Assembly (NCBI RefSeq): GCF_001676725.1
Contig: NZ_CP016172.1
Coordinates: forward strand, 806,001-870,000
Length of the DNA: 64,000 bases
From: Bordetella flabilis
GTDB lineage: Bacteria > Pseudomonadota > Gammaproteobacteria > Burkholderiales > Burkholderiaceae_B
Direction: 5' to 3'
Shown here: positions 34,107-43,560 of the stretch, piece after piece
Layout: every line of letters begins with the position of its first letter
How positions within the stretch are numbered: position 1 is the first letter of the stretch
Translations under genes and position numbers: made by a program
Notes under the pieces: model-generated
What the model saw: the letters and a program-made list of their open reading frames with translations, nothing else
What the model was told of the DNA's origin: nothing
Databases searched by the model: none

Positions 34107-35135
34107 ATGTCTTTGCTGCGGACCGTCTCGCTGCGCCACTTGCGTTGCTTCGTCGAAGTGGCCGATTCCGGATCTTTCACTATCGCGTCATCGCGCCTGT
34201 TCCTCACGCAGTCCTCGCTTACCGCGACCATCCAGCAGTTCGAGGAAGCCGTGGGCCTGAAGCTGTTCGATCGCACGACGCGCCGTGTCGCAATGACCGA
34301 CGCGGCCTTGCGCTTCAAGATCGAAGCGGACAAGATCCTCAATCACTTCGACAGCGCGTTGAGCGACCTGCAGGCCTTCTCGCAAAGCCAACAGGGTCAT
34401 ATCCGGATCGCCGCGGCCGCCTCGGTCATCGAGCAGTTCCTGGTCCAGGCCATCTCCACGTTCCGCGAGGCCTATCCGAACGTTACCTTCTCGCTGCGCG
34501 ATGCCGGCGCGCAGGAGGTCGAACAGATGGTCTATAGCGGCATGGTGGACTTCGCCATCACGAGCCGCCACAAGGGCCACCCGGACCTGGTCTACACGCC
34601 CCTCCTGGAGGATCGCTACGGGGTCGCATGCCGCAAGGACCATCCGCTGGCCGGCAGCAAGTCGGCCCTCGGTTGGGCGTCGTTGAGCAGCGATGGCTTC
34701 GTGGCGTTCTCGGAAGACACCGGTATCGGGACGTACCTGCGCGAACAAGCCGCCGGATGGCGCCTTTTCGATGGGCGCCACGACGAGATATCCAGCACCA
34801 CGTCTCTGTACGCCATGTTGCGCGGCGGGGGATGCTTTTCGATCGTGCCCGCGCTCGCGGCCAACGTGGAGGAATTCAAGGACCTGGCGTTCCGCCAGTT
34901 GAAGACGCCGGTACTGACCCGGCAGATATGCCTGATCACCCGGCGGCTGCGATCCCTGTCGCCCAGTTCGCAGCGCATATTGGACGTGCTGGCGAACTCG
35001 ATACGACAAGCCCGGTTGCCGCCGGGTGTTTCCATAAGCGCCGTCACGCCGGCGAAGCGCACGGCGCGACAACCCACGGCGGAGCGCCCTACATCGGCGG
35101 AGCGCCCTACATCGCCTGCGCGCCGGAAGTCTTGA
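34107..35135 (+). CDS. LysR-family transcriptional regulator
   Basis: A 342-residue LTTR with a winged HTH (about residues 8-66, SLRHLRCFVEVADSGSFTIA and SQ/TQSSLTATIQQ pattern) and a co-inducer domain. The start at 34107 places the HTH at the usual distance from the N-terminus and agrees with the promoter seen upstream. The C-terminus is extended by about 30 Pro/Ala/Arg/Ser-rich residues including a duplicated AERPTS made by an 18-bp tandem repeat. It is convergent with, and overlaps by 29 bases, the Bug gene downstream. Confidence 0.88.
   Translation: MSLLRTVSLRHLRCFVEVADSGSFTIASSRLFLTQSSLTATIQQFEEAVGLKLFDRTTRRVAMTDAALRFKIEADKILNHFDSALSDLQAFSQSQQGHIRIAAAASVIEQFLVQAISTFREAYPNVTFSLRDAGAQEVEQMVYSGMVDFAITSRHKGHPDLVYTPLLEDRYGVACRKDHPLAGSKSALGWASLSSDGFVAFSEDTGIGTYLREQAAGWRLFDGRHDEISSTTSLYAMLRGGGCFSIVPALAANVEEFKDLAFRQLKTPVLTRQICLITRRLRSLSPSSQRILDVLANSIRQARLPPGVSISAVTPAKRTARQPTAERPTSAERPTSPARRKS
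35078..35113. repeat. perfect 18-bp tandem repeat (two copies)
   Basis: GGCGGAGCGCCCTACATC occurs twice head-to-tail (35078-35095, 35096-35113). It lies in the end of the LysR gene and covers the stop codon of the convergent Bug gene, so copy number changes would alter the LysR tail by six residues per copy. Confidence 0.95.
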
Positions 35136-36090
35136 TGACCTTGGCGAACTTTTCCGTGTCTTCCTGGATGGTCCGGGCGAACTGATCGGGTGTGGTGCCG
35201 ACGGGTGTGGCGCCCAGGCCCATGACGCGTTGAGCGACCGTCGGGTCCTTGAGCACCCTGGCGAACGCGACGCTCAGCTTCTGGACCAGGGCGGCATCCG
35301 TGCCAGCAGGCACGAAGACGCCATACCAGGGGTCCACCTGCAAGCTCGGGTAGCCCGCTTCGGCCACGGTCGGGACGCCGGGTAGCTCCGGCGAGCGTTG
35401 CGCCGTCGTGACGGCCAGCGCGCGCAGGCTTCCTTGCCGGATCTGGTTCACCGCCGCCGGCATGTTGGCGAACGAGAAATCCACCCGACCCGCCATCAGG
35501 TCGACCAGGGCAGGGCCGTCGCCCTTGTAGGGAATATGCGATCCGGCGATCTTGCCTTCTATCTTCAGCATTTCGGCCGCCAGGTGCCCGGACGAACCCA
35601 CGCCGGCCGAGCCGAAGTTCAGCCCGGCCTTCTGTCCGCGCGCGAGCGCCAGCAAGTCCTGAAGGCTGCGTGCCGGCGAGGTGGCGGGCACGACCAGCAC
35701 CAGCGGTACCGTCGCGACCAGGCTGACCGGCTGGAAGTCCTTTACGGCGTCATAGCTCAGCGACGCGTACAGCGTGGTGTTGATGGCATGCGTCCCGTTG
35801 GTGCCCATCAGCCATGTGTATCCGTCCGGCAGGGAGCGGGCCACCGCGGTCGTTCCGATAGCGCCCCCGCCGCCGGGTTGGTTGTACACGACGACGCTCT
35901 GTCCCAGGGCTTGCCCCATGGCTTCCGACAGGATGCGCGCCAGCACGTCGGTGGAGCCGCCAGCAGCGTACGGGACGATAAAACGGATGGGATGGTCGGG
36001 GTAGCGAGGGTCGGCGGCATGCACAGGCCCGGCGGTCGCCAGGGACGCGCACAGGCACAGCGCGGCGAGAAAGCGGATGTTCTGGATCAT
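35107..36090 (-). CDS. Bug/TctC-family periplasmic solute receptor
   Basis: A 327-residue Bug protein with a signal peptide (cleavage near VHA/AD, residue 25), the HPIRFIVPYAAGGSTDVLAR ligand-loop motif, VVVYNQPGGGGAIGT and PTVAEAGYPSL. The tail overlaps the end of the convergent LysR gene. Downstream of a maleate-isomerase-like gene on the same strand; likely receptor for a dicarboxylate or related acid used by the 35-42 kb gene group (inference). Confidence 0.9.
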   Translation of the reverse strand: MIQNIRFLAALCLCASLATAGPVHAADPRYPDHPIRFIVPYAAGGSTDVLARILSEAMGQALGQSVVVYNQPGGGGAIGTTAVARSLPDGYTWLMGTNGTHAINTTLYASLSYDAVKDFQPVSLVATVPLVLVVPATSPARSLQDLLALARGQKAGLNFGSAGVGSSGHLAAEMLKIEGKIAGSHIPYKGDGPALVDLMAGRVDFSFANMPAAVNQIRQGSLRALAVTTAQRSPELPGVPTVAEAGYPSLQVDPWYGVFVPAGTDAALVQKLSVAFARVLKDPTVAQRVMGLGATPVGTTPDQFARTIQEDTEKFAKVIKTSGAQAM

Positions 36091-36203
36091 GATTGTCGTA
36101 CGAGCGCTTCCACACGCCATCCCGTGTTCTACGGCGACACATCGTGGCGTGATCGGTCTCGTATCCCCTTGAAGATGTTGGAAGGATGGTCCGGTGGCCC
36201 GCC

Positions 36204-36971
36204 TCAGGCCGCGGCGGCGGCTGGCCGCGGCAGCGACACGTCGACAGCCCCGCGGGCGGCGAACAATCGGTCGGGCCGACCCGGCATGTCCGCTTCCATG
36301 TGGCGCAGGACCGCCCATAGGGATGCCTGGTTCGAGGACACCACCGGCTTGTCGAGCTCCTGCTCGAGCGCCGCGATCTGGTCCATGGTCAGCAGGTTGG
36401 TGCAGCTGATGAAGACGGTGTCGCAGCGATCGATGCGATGGCGGTTGGCCAGCACGCGGTCCGCCACGCGTTCCGACGACACGGCGCGGATTGCCTCGCT
36501 GGTGGGGCATTCGAAGGTGTCCCAGCCGTCCGTCGCAATGCCGTAGTGCCGCAGGAAATCCACTTCGTGCAAAGTGATGTCCTTGGGATACGGCGTCAGC
36601 ATGAACACCCGTTGTGCTCCTACCGCGCGGAGCGCGTCCACCACGGCCGTGGAGGTCGTGATCGAGGCTATGCCGGTAAGGTCCGCGATGCGCTGTGCGA
36701 CTTCGGCTTCGCGCCCCAGGCCGGCCAGGAAGCTGCCGCTGGTGCAGCCGTACAGGATGATTTCGGGATGAGCCTGCGCCAGATCATGAGCGGCACGTTC
36801 GATCGATTGCGCCATGGCGAGCAGCGAGTCGGCGCTGATATCGGAGCCGGGCCGCGACAGCCGGTTGTGGTTCATGGTCACGCCGGCGGGCAGCGCCAGT
36901 GGCAACTCGCGTTCCAGCGCAATATTTCCGGGCGGGGCCAGCACGCCGAAGCGGCGCAGTTGGTTATTCAT
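36204..36971 (-). CDS. maleate isomerase / Asp-Glu racemase superfamily protein
   Basis: A 255-residue protein of the maleate cis-trans isomerase / arylmalonate decarboxylase group. Both catalytic cysteines are in place: GCTSGSF (about residue 75) and FISCTNLLT (about residue 190), one in each pseudo-symmetric half, plus the N-terminal FGVLAPPGN. Such enzymes isomerise maleate to fumarate or racemise/decarboxylate related diacids without cofactor. AGGAGAG precedes the ATG. It lies between two Bug receptor genes on the same strand. Confidence 0.85.
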   Translation of the reverse strand: MNNQLRRFGVLAPPGNIALERELPLALPAGVTMNHNRLSRPGSDISADSLLAMAQSIERAAHDLAQAHPEIILYGCTSGSFLAGLGREAEVAQRIADLTGIASITTSTAVVDALRAVGAQRVFMLTPYPKDITLHEVDFLRHYGIATDGWDTFECPTSEAIRAVSSERVADRVLANRHRIDRCDTVFISCTNLLTMDQIAALEQELDKPVVSSNQASLWAVLRHMEADMPGRPDRLFAARGAVDVSLPRPAAAAA

Positions 36972-37016
36972 GGGACTCTCCTGTGAACGGGAAAGGGGAC
37001 CGGCAAGCCGCGCCGG

Positions 37017-38000
37017 CTACTGTGCAACGATCTTGCCGTCGGTGATGACTTTCTTCCATTTCACGGTTTCGGATGCGATCAGTTCGGCGAAGCGCGGGGG
37101 CTGGCCGCCCGCGACCTCGAAGCCCATGTCCGTCAGCTTCTGCCGGACCACGGTATCCCGCAAGGCGTCATCGAACGCGAGATTCAGTTTCGCGACAATG
37201 GCGGGCGGCGTCTTCGCCGGCGCGAGGAATCCGTACCAGCCGATCAGTTCGTAGCCCGGCACGCCCGACTCCGCAACGGTGGGCAGGTCCGGATAGGCCG
37301 GCAGGCGCTCCGCGGTCGTCACCGCCAGTGCGCGCAGCTTGCCTGTCTTCACCAGCGGCATGGACTCCGGCAGGATCGCGAACATCAGCGATGTCTGGCC
37401 CCCGGCCAGATCGGTCAGCGCAGGAGCGCCGCCCTTGTAGGGCACATGCGTCATGGTGGTCCCGGTCATTATCTTGAACAGCTCGGCGCCCAGGTGGGCC
37501 GGCGTCCCGTTGCCGGAGGAGGCATAGTTGACCGCGTTGGGATGGGCCTTCAGGTAGGGCACGAGATCCGTCATGCGCTGCACGGGAAAGGACTTGTTGA
37601 CCGCCACGATGCTCGGCAACATCGCGGCCAGGATGATGGGTGCGAAGCCGTCGACCCGGTAGGAGAGGTCGGGAAACAGCCCCGGGTTCACCGCCAGCGC
37701 GGTGGACGTTCCAAGGAACAGCGTATAGCCGTCGGGAGGCGAGTTGATGACATAGGTGGCGCCGATAGCCCCGCTGGCGCCGGCCTTGTTCTCCACGATG
37801 ACCGCCTGCCCCAGGGTCTCGCCGACCTTCTGTCCCAAGGTGCGTGCCAGGACATCGGTGGAACCTCCCGCCGGATACGGCACGACGATGCGTATCGGCT
37901 TGTCCGGGTACGCCGCCGCGTCATCCGCGGCATGAGCCGGCGCCATGCCGAAGGCATGGCAAACGGCCGTCACGACAACACTCCCAAGTATCCGATTCAT
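37017..38000 (-). CDS. Bug/TctC-family periplasmic solute receptor
   Basis: A 327-residue Bug protein: signal peptide with cleavage near AHA/AD (residue 24), KPIRIVVPYPAGGSTDVLAR, VIVENKAGASGAIGA, THVPYKGGAPALTDL and PTVAESGVPGY. It follows the HyuB gene on the same strand after 123 bases and precedes the maleate-isomerase-like gene, so it is plausibly the receptor for the compound processed by the second HyuA/HyuB pair. Confidence 0.92.
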   Translation of the reverse strand: MNRILGSVVVTAVCHAFGMAPAHAADDAAAYPDKPIRIVVPYPAGGSTDVLARTLGQKVGETLGQAVIVENKAGASGAIGATYVINSPPDGYTLFLGTSTALAVNPGLFPDLSYRVDGFAPIILAAMLPSIVAVNKSFPVQRMTDLVPYLKAHPNAVNYASSGNGTPAHLGAELFKIMTGTTMTHVPYKGGAPALTDLAGGQTSLMFAILPESMPLVKTGKLRALAVTTAERLPAYPDLPTVAESGVPGYELIGWYGFLAPAKTPPAIVAKLNLAFDDALRDTVVRQKLTDMGFEVAGGQPPRFAELIASETVKWKKVITDGKIVAQ

Positions 38001-38123
38001 GTTTTCCCCTTGGATCGTTATGGAGTTGCTGGAAACGTCCGGACGCCGGCAAGGGCAGTGTGCTTTGCATCTCCCCTTGGCAGGCCCACGCTAGGCAGGT
38101 CCGCTTCGCGCGTCCGAAGCGCG

Positions 38124-39761
38124 CTATGTGCTCATCAATGCATATCCCTGTGCCGCGTCATGCGCGATACTTTGCCGGCTGCGCCGCTCGGCGAGGCCGT
38201 AACCGCCGCCGCCTGGCGTACGCAGAATCACTTCGTCGCCCGGCATCAATACATGCGGGAGCCGGCTGTTCACCGCGTTGCCGTTGATCAGCACCTCGCC
38301 CCGGGCGCCGGCCTGGCCACCGCCGAGTCCCGGCGCGCCGACGCGGACCCGCTCGGTCAGGAAGACCACCGACATGGGCGCATGGTGGCGACTGACGAAG
38401 CAGATTTCCTGTCCCAGGCCGCCGCGATGCTCGCCCCGGCCGCCCGAGTCGGTCCGCAGCGCCTTGCGGCGGAAGAAAACCGGCGAATCGCGCTCGGCGA
38501 TTTCCACCGGCGTGGGTGAGATGTTGCTGGGCCAGGACATCGCCGACGCCCCGTCCTTCACCGACGTGGCGCCCATGCCGCCGTTATAGAAAAGTACCGT
38601 CGCGAAGGGTTTGCCGTCCTCGCGAGTGCCGCTCAGGTTGGCGATCCACAGCGGCGAACCGGCACCGGCCATCACCCTGTCCGGCAGCACGGCATGGAGC
38701 GCGCCGAAGATGACCACGGGCACGTAATGCCCGGTGCAGGCACGCCCCCCCACGGGCGCCGGCTGCGTCGGATTGAGCAGGGAGCCCAGCGGGGCGACGA
38801 CGCGGATCGGCCGGAACAGGCCGTCGTTGTTGGGCAGGTCCGGCAAAAGCAGGCACTTGATGGCATAGGCCGTCATGGCGGCCGTGTAGGCCAATACGCA
38901 ATTGATGCCTCGCGGCTGCTGCGGCGACGTGCCGGCGAAGTCGCATTCGATCTCGTCGCCCTGGATCCGGACCGAGACGGCGTAGCGAAATGGCTGGTCG
39001 AAACCGTCCGTCTCCATTTCGTAGCGGTACTCGCCTCGCGGCAGGGCGGAGATCGCCGCGCGCATCGCGGCCTCGCTGCGTTCGAACAGTGCATGGGCGA
39101 GCGGATCGATGCCGCTCAAGCCATACTCGCCGAGTATCTCCTCCAGGCGCCGGGCAATCAATTCCACCGCGCCGACCTGCGACCAGATGTCCCCGACGGT
39201 CTGGTCCGGCGTCCGCACATTCGTCCGTATCAGCGACAGCAGCGTTTCGTCCGGTTCGCCGTCGCGCAGCAGGCGCATGATGGGGATGTGGAAACCTTCC
39301 TCGAAAAGCTCGCGCGCGTCCACCGAGCGGATCTTCCCGCCGATGTCGGGGACATGCGCAGCCGTGGCCGCGAAAGCCACCAGATTTTCATTGTGAAAAA
39401 TTGGCTTGACGAGGCTTACATCGTTTAGATGGCCTGTGCCTATCCAGGGGTTGTTGGTGATGTAGACGTCGCCCGGACGCATGGCGTCCTTGCCGAATCG
39501 CTCCAGTACGGCAGCCACGGTACGGGGCAGGGTGCCGATGAAGGACGGGATACTGCCGGCGTTCTCCGCCAGCGATCGGGCCTGCGAGTCGGTGAGCACG
39601 ACCGCGAAGTCGTTTGCTTCGGTCGAAAGCGTGGAAAAGGAAGTCCTGACGATGAGCTTGGCCGCTTCGTTGACGACCGAGCAGATTCGGGTCCAGAAGA
39701 CCTCCAGGAATATCGGGTCCGATGCCAGCGCCGCTTCGTCTTGCCGCTCGCCTGCCTTCAT
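38124..39761 (-). CDS. hydantoinase B/oxoprolinase-family subunit (second copy)
   Basis: A 545-residue HyuB with FLEVFWTRICSVVNEAAKLI at the start, the GDVYITNNPWIGTGHLNDVS metal-site-like motif, HVPDIGGK and a C-terminal TPGGGGYGLAERR. The AUG overlaps the stop of HyuA (ATGA), so the two subunits are translationally coupled. It differs clearly from the copy at 19157 (TNNPWIGTGHLND against SNDAYVGGGNHQPD), which suggests a different substrate. Confidence 0.9.
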   Translation of the reverse strand: MKAGERQDEAALASDPIFLEVFWTRICSVVNEAAKLIVRTSFSTLSTEANDFAVVLTDSQARSLAENAGSIPSFIGTLPRTVAAVLERFGKDAMRPGDVYITNNPWIGTGHLNDVSLVKPIFHNENLVAFAATAAHVPDIGGKIRSVDARELFEEGFHIPIMRLLRDGEPDETLLSLIRTNVRTPDQTVGDIWSQVGAVELIARRLEEILGEYGLSGIDPLAHALFERSEAAMRAAISALPRGEYRYEMETDGFDQPFRYAVSVRIQGDEIECDFAGTSPQQPRGINCVLAYTAAMTAYAIKCLLLPDLPNNDGLFRPIRVVAPLGSLLNPTQPAPVGGRACTGHYVPVVIFGALHAVLPDRVMAGAGSPLWIANLSGTREDGKPFATVLFYNGGMGATSVKDGASAMSWPSNISPTPVEIAERDSPVFFRRKALRTDSGGRGEHRGGLGQEICFVSRHHAPMSVVFLTERVRVGAPGLGGGQAGARGEVLINGNAVNSRLPHVLMPGDEVILRTPGGGGYGLAERRSRQSIAHDAAQGYALMST

Positions 39762-41854
39762 GCTTGCTCCTTGATGGTGATCATTAGGTTTCCGCTGGCC
39801 ATCTGCTCCACATGACCAAGCGGGCCGACGACCAGGCAGGATCCGGCATCCTCGACCAGCAGGGGCCCCGCGCAGGAGAACCCGGCGCGCAGCGAATCCC
39901 GGTCGTAGACGGGCGTATCGGCATAGCCGGCGAACTCACGGAAGTACACCTTGCGGCGTTGCTTCGGCTGCGGTATTGCGCCCTGCTCCAGTGCCTGCCG
40001 CGCCCCGGCATGGCGCGGCGGCGCTTCGCCCGATACCCGCAGATTCACCAGTTCGACGGGCACGTTCGGCGGCGTGCGCCCGAACTTGTCGCGATAGCCG
40101 GCCTCGAAGGCCGCCACTAGGGCATCGCGCATCCGTTGTTCGTCTTCGATGTCGTAGGGGCCGTCCGGCAAAGGTACGGACAGCGTAAAACCCTGGCCGA
40201 CAAAACGTCCATCGGCGTGTCGATGCAAGGACAGGGGGCCGAAGCCATCGGCCAGGGGGGCCAGCGTTGCGGCGACGTGCTTTTCCATATCGGCGAACGC
40301 GGCTTCCAGTGGCGCCAGCCCGTCAACGGCAGGGCGTACCGTGACGGTGCGCGAGAGGTCCGCGCGCGCCGGCGCGACGAGTAGCCCGTAAGCCGACGCA
40401 ACCCCGGCCGAGGGCGGGCATATGATGCGGCGCACCCCGATCTTGCGGGCCACGTAGTACGCGTGCAAAGGGCCCCCGCCGCCGGTGCTCAGCAAAACGA
40501 AATCGCGCGGGTCGCGGCCACGTTCGGCCACGTGCACACGTGCCGCGGCCGCCATGTTCTCCGCGACGATGTCGTGCATGCCCCAGGCCACGGAGGTGAC
40601 CTCCTGCCCGAGGCGCGCGCCCGCACGACCGATGGCGGCCTCGGCCATGCCGCTGTCTATCGCCATCGTCCCGCCGGCGAAGTAATCGGGATTCAGGTAT
40701 CCGAGGACCAGGTTGGCGTCGGTGACGGTGGGTTCCGTGCCGCCGCGTCCGTAGCAAGCGGGTCCCGGTTCCGAGCCGGCGCTCGCGGGGCCGACCTTCA
40801 ACAGGCCCATCCTGTCGGTATGCGCGATGCTGCCGCCGCCAGCGCCGATCTCGATCAAGTCGATGGTGGTGATGCGCACGGGCAGGCCGCTGCCTTCTGC
40901 GAAGCGCTTGCGCCGCGCCGCTTCGAAACCGAAGGTGATGGCGGGTTTTCCCTTCTCCACGAGGCAGAGCTTCGCGGTCGTGCCGCCCATATCGAAGGCG
41001 AGCAGATCGCCGTAGCTGTCGCGCACACTGTAGTGGGCCGCAGCGATCGCTCCCGCGGCGGGCCCGGACTCGAGCAGCTCGATCGGCTTGCTCTTGGCCT
41101 GCTGCATATGCGACAGGCCGCCGTTGGATAGCATCATCAGGACTCCGGTGCGCAGTCCCAGGGCTTCCAGCCGGCGTTCCAGCGCTTCCAGATAACCGTT
41201 GGCCAACGGCTTTATGTAGGCGTTGGCCGATGTGGTGGACATGCGTTCGAATTCCCGGATAACCGGCGCCACATCCGACGAGAGAGTCACTTCCATGGCC
41301 GGCTGCTCGGCCAGGACCAGCGAGCGCACCGCGCGCTCCTGGTCGGGGTTCGCATAGGCGTGCAGCAGGCACACCGCTACCGATTCCACGCCGCGGTTCG
41401 CCAGCGCCCGGACGGCGGCCCGTACTTCCTGGGGGTCTATCCGCTCCAGGACATTCCCGCGCGCGTCCAGCCGGCCACCGATTTCCGCGCGCAGGTCGCG
41501 TGGGACCAGCGGCGGCGCCGCCTCCATGTTCAGATCGTAGAGATCGTATTTGCGTTCATTGCCGATCTCCACCGCATCGGCGAAGCCGCGTGTGACCAGC
41601 ATGCCCGTCACACTGCCGCGACGCTCGATGAGGGCGTTGGTGAAGAGTGTCGTGGCATGCACGACGCGCAGCACATCGCGTCCGGCGATGCCGCATTGCT
41701 CCATCAGCTTTGCCACGCCATCCGCGACGCCTTCCGCAGGGTCGCCGTGCGTGGTCAGAACCTTCAAGCCGTGCAAGCTCCCTGCGGTGTAGTCCAGCGC
41801 CACCACATCCGTGAAGGTGCCGCCGATATCGATGCCGATCGCCCACGTTGCCAC
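39758..41854 (-). CDS. hydantoinase A/oxoprolinase-family ATP-dependent subunit (second copy)
   Basis: A 698-residue HyuA: IGIDIGGTFTDVVALD at the N-terminus, FDMGGTTAKLCLVE in the second ATP-binding half and GAGGGSIAHTDRMGLLKVGP. The start is GTG at 41854 with GGAG upstream. First gene of the minus-strand group HyuA-HyuB-Bug-isomerase-Bug. Activates the substrate with ATP for HyuB; hydantoin, oxoproline or ketone substrates are all possible. Confidence 0.9.
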   Translation of the reverse strand: MATWAIGIDIGGTFTDVVALDYTAGSLHGLKVLTTHGDPAEGVADGVAKLMEQCGIAGRDVLRVVHATTLFTNALIERRGSVTGMLVTRGFADAVEIGNERKYDLYDLNMEAAPPLVPRDLRAEIGGRLDARGNVLERIDPQEVRAAVRALANRGVESVAVCLLHAYANPDQERAVRSLVLAEQPAMEVTLSSDVAPVIREFERMSTTSANAYIKPLANGYLEALERRLEALGLRTGVLMMLSNGGLSHMQQAKSKPIELLESGPAAGAIAAAHYSVRDSYGDLLAFDMGGTTAKLCLVEKGKPAITFGFEAARRKRFAEGSGLPVRITTIDLIEIGAGGGSIAHTDRMGLLKVGPASAGSEPGPACYGRGGTEPTVTDANLVLGYLNPDYFAGGTMAIDSGMAEAAIGRAGARLGQEVTSVAWGMHDIVAENMAAAARVHVAERGRDPRDFVLLSTGGGGPLHAYYVARKIGVRRIICPPSAGVASAYGLLVAPARADLSRTVTVRPAVDGLAPLEAAFADMEKHVAATLAPLADGFGPLSLHRHADGRFVGQGFTLSVPLPDGPYDIEDEQRMRDALVAAFEAGYRDKFGRTPPNVPVELVNLRVSGEAPPRHAGARQALEQGAIPQPKQRRKVYFREFAGYADTPVYDRDSLRAGFSCAGPLLVEDAGSCLVVGPLGHVEQMASGNLMITIKEQA

Positions 41855-41923
41855 GCCTGTTTCTCCACGTATGTCCAGTCCAGGGAGAATGATAGGAAGG
41901 CGGGCACCATAGAACTAATGAAA

Positions 41924-41952
41924 AATAGAGAAGGATAATTCGGGCAGGTCAA
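41924..41952 (-). promoter_or_regulatory. putative promoter of the second HyuA operon
   Basis: On the minus strand TTGACC (41947-41952, 5/6) and TCTATT (41924-41929, 4/6) are 17 bases apart in an unusually A/T-rich island about 70 bases before the HyuA start. Confidence 0.45.
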
Positions 41953-42036
41953 TATATCGGGGTGGCGGGCGCCGTTCCTCCCCACGCACTCCGCGAGGTC
42001 GCCGCCCGCCGCATGCGGCCGGACAGCCTGTTCGCG

Positions 42037-43455
42037 TCAGCGGGCCAGCGGGCGCGGAAACAGCGGCCAGGTCGCCAGGGCAACCAGGCCGGCAAGCAGC
42101 CAGACGCCGGTCCATGAGCTGGCCGCGAGTACGTGCGGGATGGAAAGCGGCGCGAGGAACAGGCTCAGGTACACCAGGGTGTTGCACATTCCCAGTGCCG
42201 TGCCGGCGCGTGCCTGGCCCGCAAGCGTGGCCAGTTCCGTGTATGCGACGCCATGCCACGCCGACACCATGATGCCGGCCGCGATGATGGCCGCGACCAG
42301 CAGCGGCGCGGCGGCGCTGCCGGCCGTCGCCAGCGTCAGGGCGGCGAATGCACATGCGCTCAGCAGCACGAGCGCGCGCACATAACCGCGCCGGTTGCCG
42401 CGCACATCGGTAAGTCGTCCGCTCCACACCCGCATCACCATGGCGCCCAGCTGTACGCTCACCATGGCGAAGGTGGTGCCGGCGATGCCGACGCCGCCGA
42501 AGTCGTGCAGGTAGACCGTCGCGAAGCTCAGTACCGCGAATTGCGGGGCGCACAGCAGCCCGATGGCGAGGACCATGCGCCAGATCAGCGGGTCGCGCAA
42601 GGGGCCGGACGCGCCGGCGTCCACACGCGCTGTCGCCCGTACCGCCGGACGCGCACGGGTGTCCGGCTGCGTGGCGGGACCGCCGGCGCCGTGGCGATCG
42701 CCCGTGGTTGTTTCGTCCTCGCGCGGGTCATGCAGCCAGCGCCAGGCCAGCAGGGCCGACATCGCGCACATCGCGGCAAGCGTGGCGTACACCGCCCGGA
42801 ACCCGCCGTCGGATGCCAGCCACGGGAGCAGCAGGGCGCCCAGGCCGCCGCCCAGCGGCACGGCGGTCTGCCGGATGCTCATGGCCAGCCCGCGCTCTCC
42901 CTCCTTGAACCAGCGCATGATGGCGCGGCCGCTGGATCCGTTGACGCTGCCGCCGGCCAGGCCGACCACGCATAGCGCGACCAGCAGCCAGTGGAAGGCC
43001 GGCACGGCGTGTGGGGACGGGACCATGAACAGAGTCATCGCCAGCAGCGCCGCCGTGGTGGCCGCCAGCCCGCTCAACAGCACCGGGCGATCGCCCCAGC
43101 GATCGGTGGCCACGCCCCACGGCAATTCCGTCAGGGCGACGCCCAGGCCGATCGCGCCGAGGGCCACGCCAAGCGCGACGTCGTCCAGGCGGTATCCGGA
43201 GCGCAGCCAGATCGCCGTCGTGGGAATGCCGGCTGCCGCGGCGGAGAAGCTGACATTCGCCGCGACGCCCGCGGCCAGGACCTTCCAGCGGTGCGACGGT
43301 CCAAGGGTGGCGCCTGCCTTGGAGGCGTGCGGTGCGGCCTTGGACGCCGCGGCCGCGGACAGGTCCAGGCCGGCGGGGCGGGGTCCGTGTGCGGCGGTTC
43401 CGTGGGGACGTCCCGCGCCATCGACGGGGACCGGTTCTACGGCGGTTGCAGGCAT
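42037..43455 (-). CDS. MFS transporter
   Basis: A 472-residue carrier with 12 hydrophobic segments split by a charged central loop (residues about 255-305, Asp/Arg/Thr-rich). The conserved loop 2-3 motif appears as WGVATDRWGDRP, and the helix 8-9 counterpart as WSGRLTDVRGNRRG. The N-terminal about 55 residues are Ala/Pro-rich and hydrophilic. The ATG at 43455 is chosen; the frame extends 37 codons upstream across the divergent LysR promoter. Substrate unknown. Divergent from the LysR gene, which probably controls it. Confidence 0.85.
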   Translation of the reverse strand: MPATAVEPVPVDGAGRPHGTAAHGPRPAGLDLSAAAASKAAPHASKAGATLGPSHRWKVLAAGVAANVSFSAAAAGIPTTAIWLRSGYRLDDVALGVALGAIGLGVALTELPWGVATDRWGDRPVLLSGLAATTAALLAMTLFMVPSPHAVPAFHWLLVALCVVGLAGGSVNGSSGRAIMRWFKEGERGLAMSIRQTAVPLGGGLGALLLPWLASDGGFRAVYATLAAMCAMSALLAWRWLHDPREDETTTGDRHGAGGPATQPDTRARPAVRATARVDAGASGPLRDPLIWRMVLAIGLLCAPQFAVLSFATVYLHDFGGVGIAGTTFAMVSVQLGAMVMRVWSGRLTDVRGNRRGYVRALVLLSACAFAALTLATAGSAAAPLLVAAIIAAGIMVSAWHGVAYTELATLAGQARAGTALGMCNTLVYLSLFLAPLSIPHVLAASSWTGVWLLAGLVALATWPLFPRPLAR

Positions 43456-43513
43456 CGTATTGGCGCCTTCGTTGTATGCGATGGCATCAGTCTGAGCACT
43501 TTTAACGGTTTCG

Positions 43514-43529
43514 AATATCGAATAATATT
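43514..43529. promoter_or_regulatory. A/T-rich dyad in the MFS/LysR divergent region
   Basis: AATAT-N6-ATATT lies in the 105-base interval between the divergent MFS and LysR genes, 31 bases ahead of the LysR start. The spot is where an LTTR would bind to control both; the dyad is weak evidence by itself. Confidence 0.4.
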
Positions 43530-43560
43530 TGCCAAATAGTCCAATAAAATGGGATGATCC

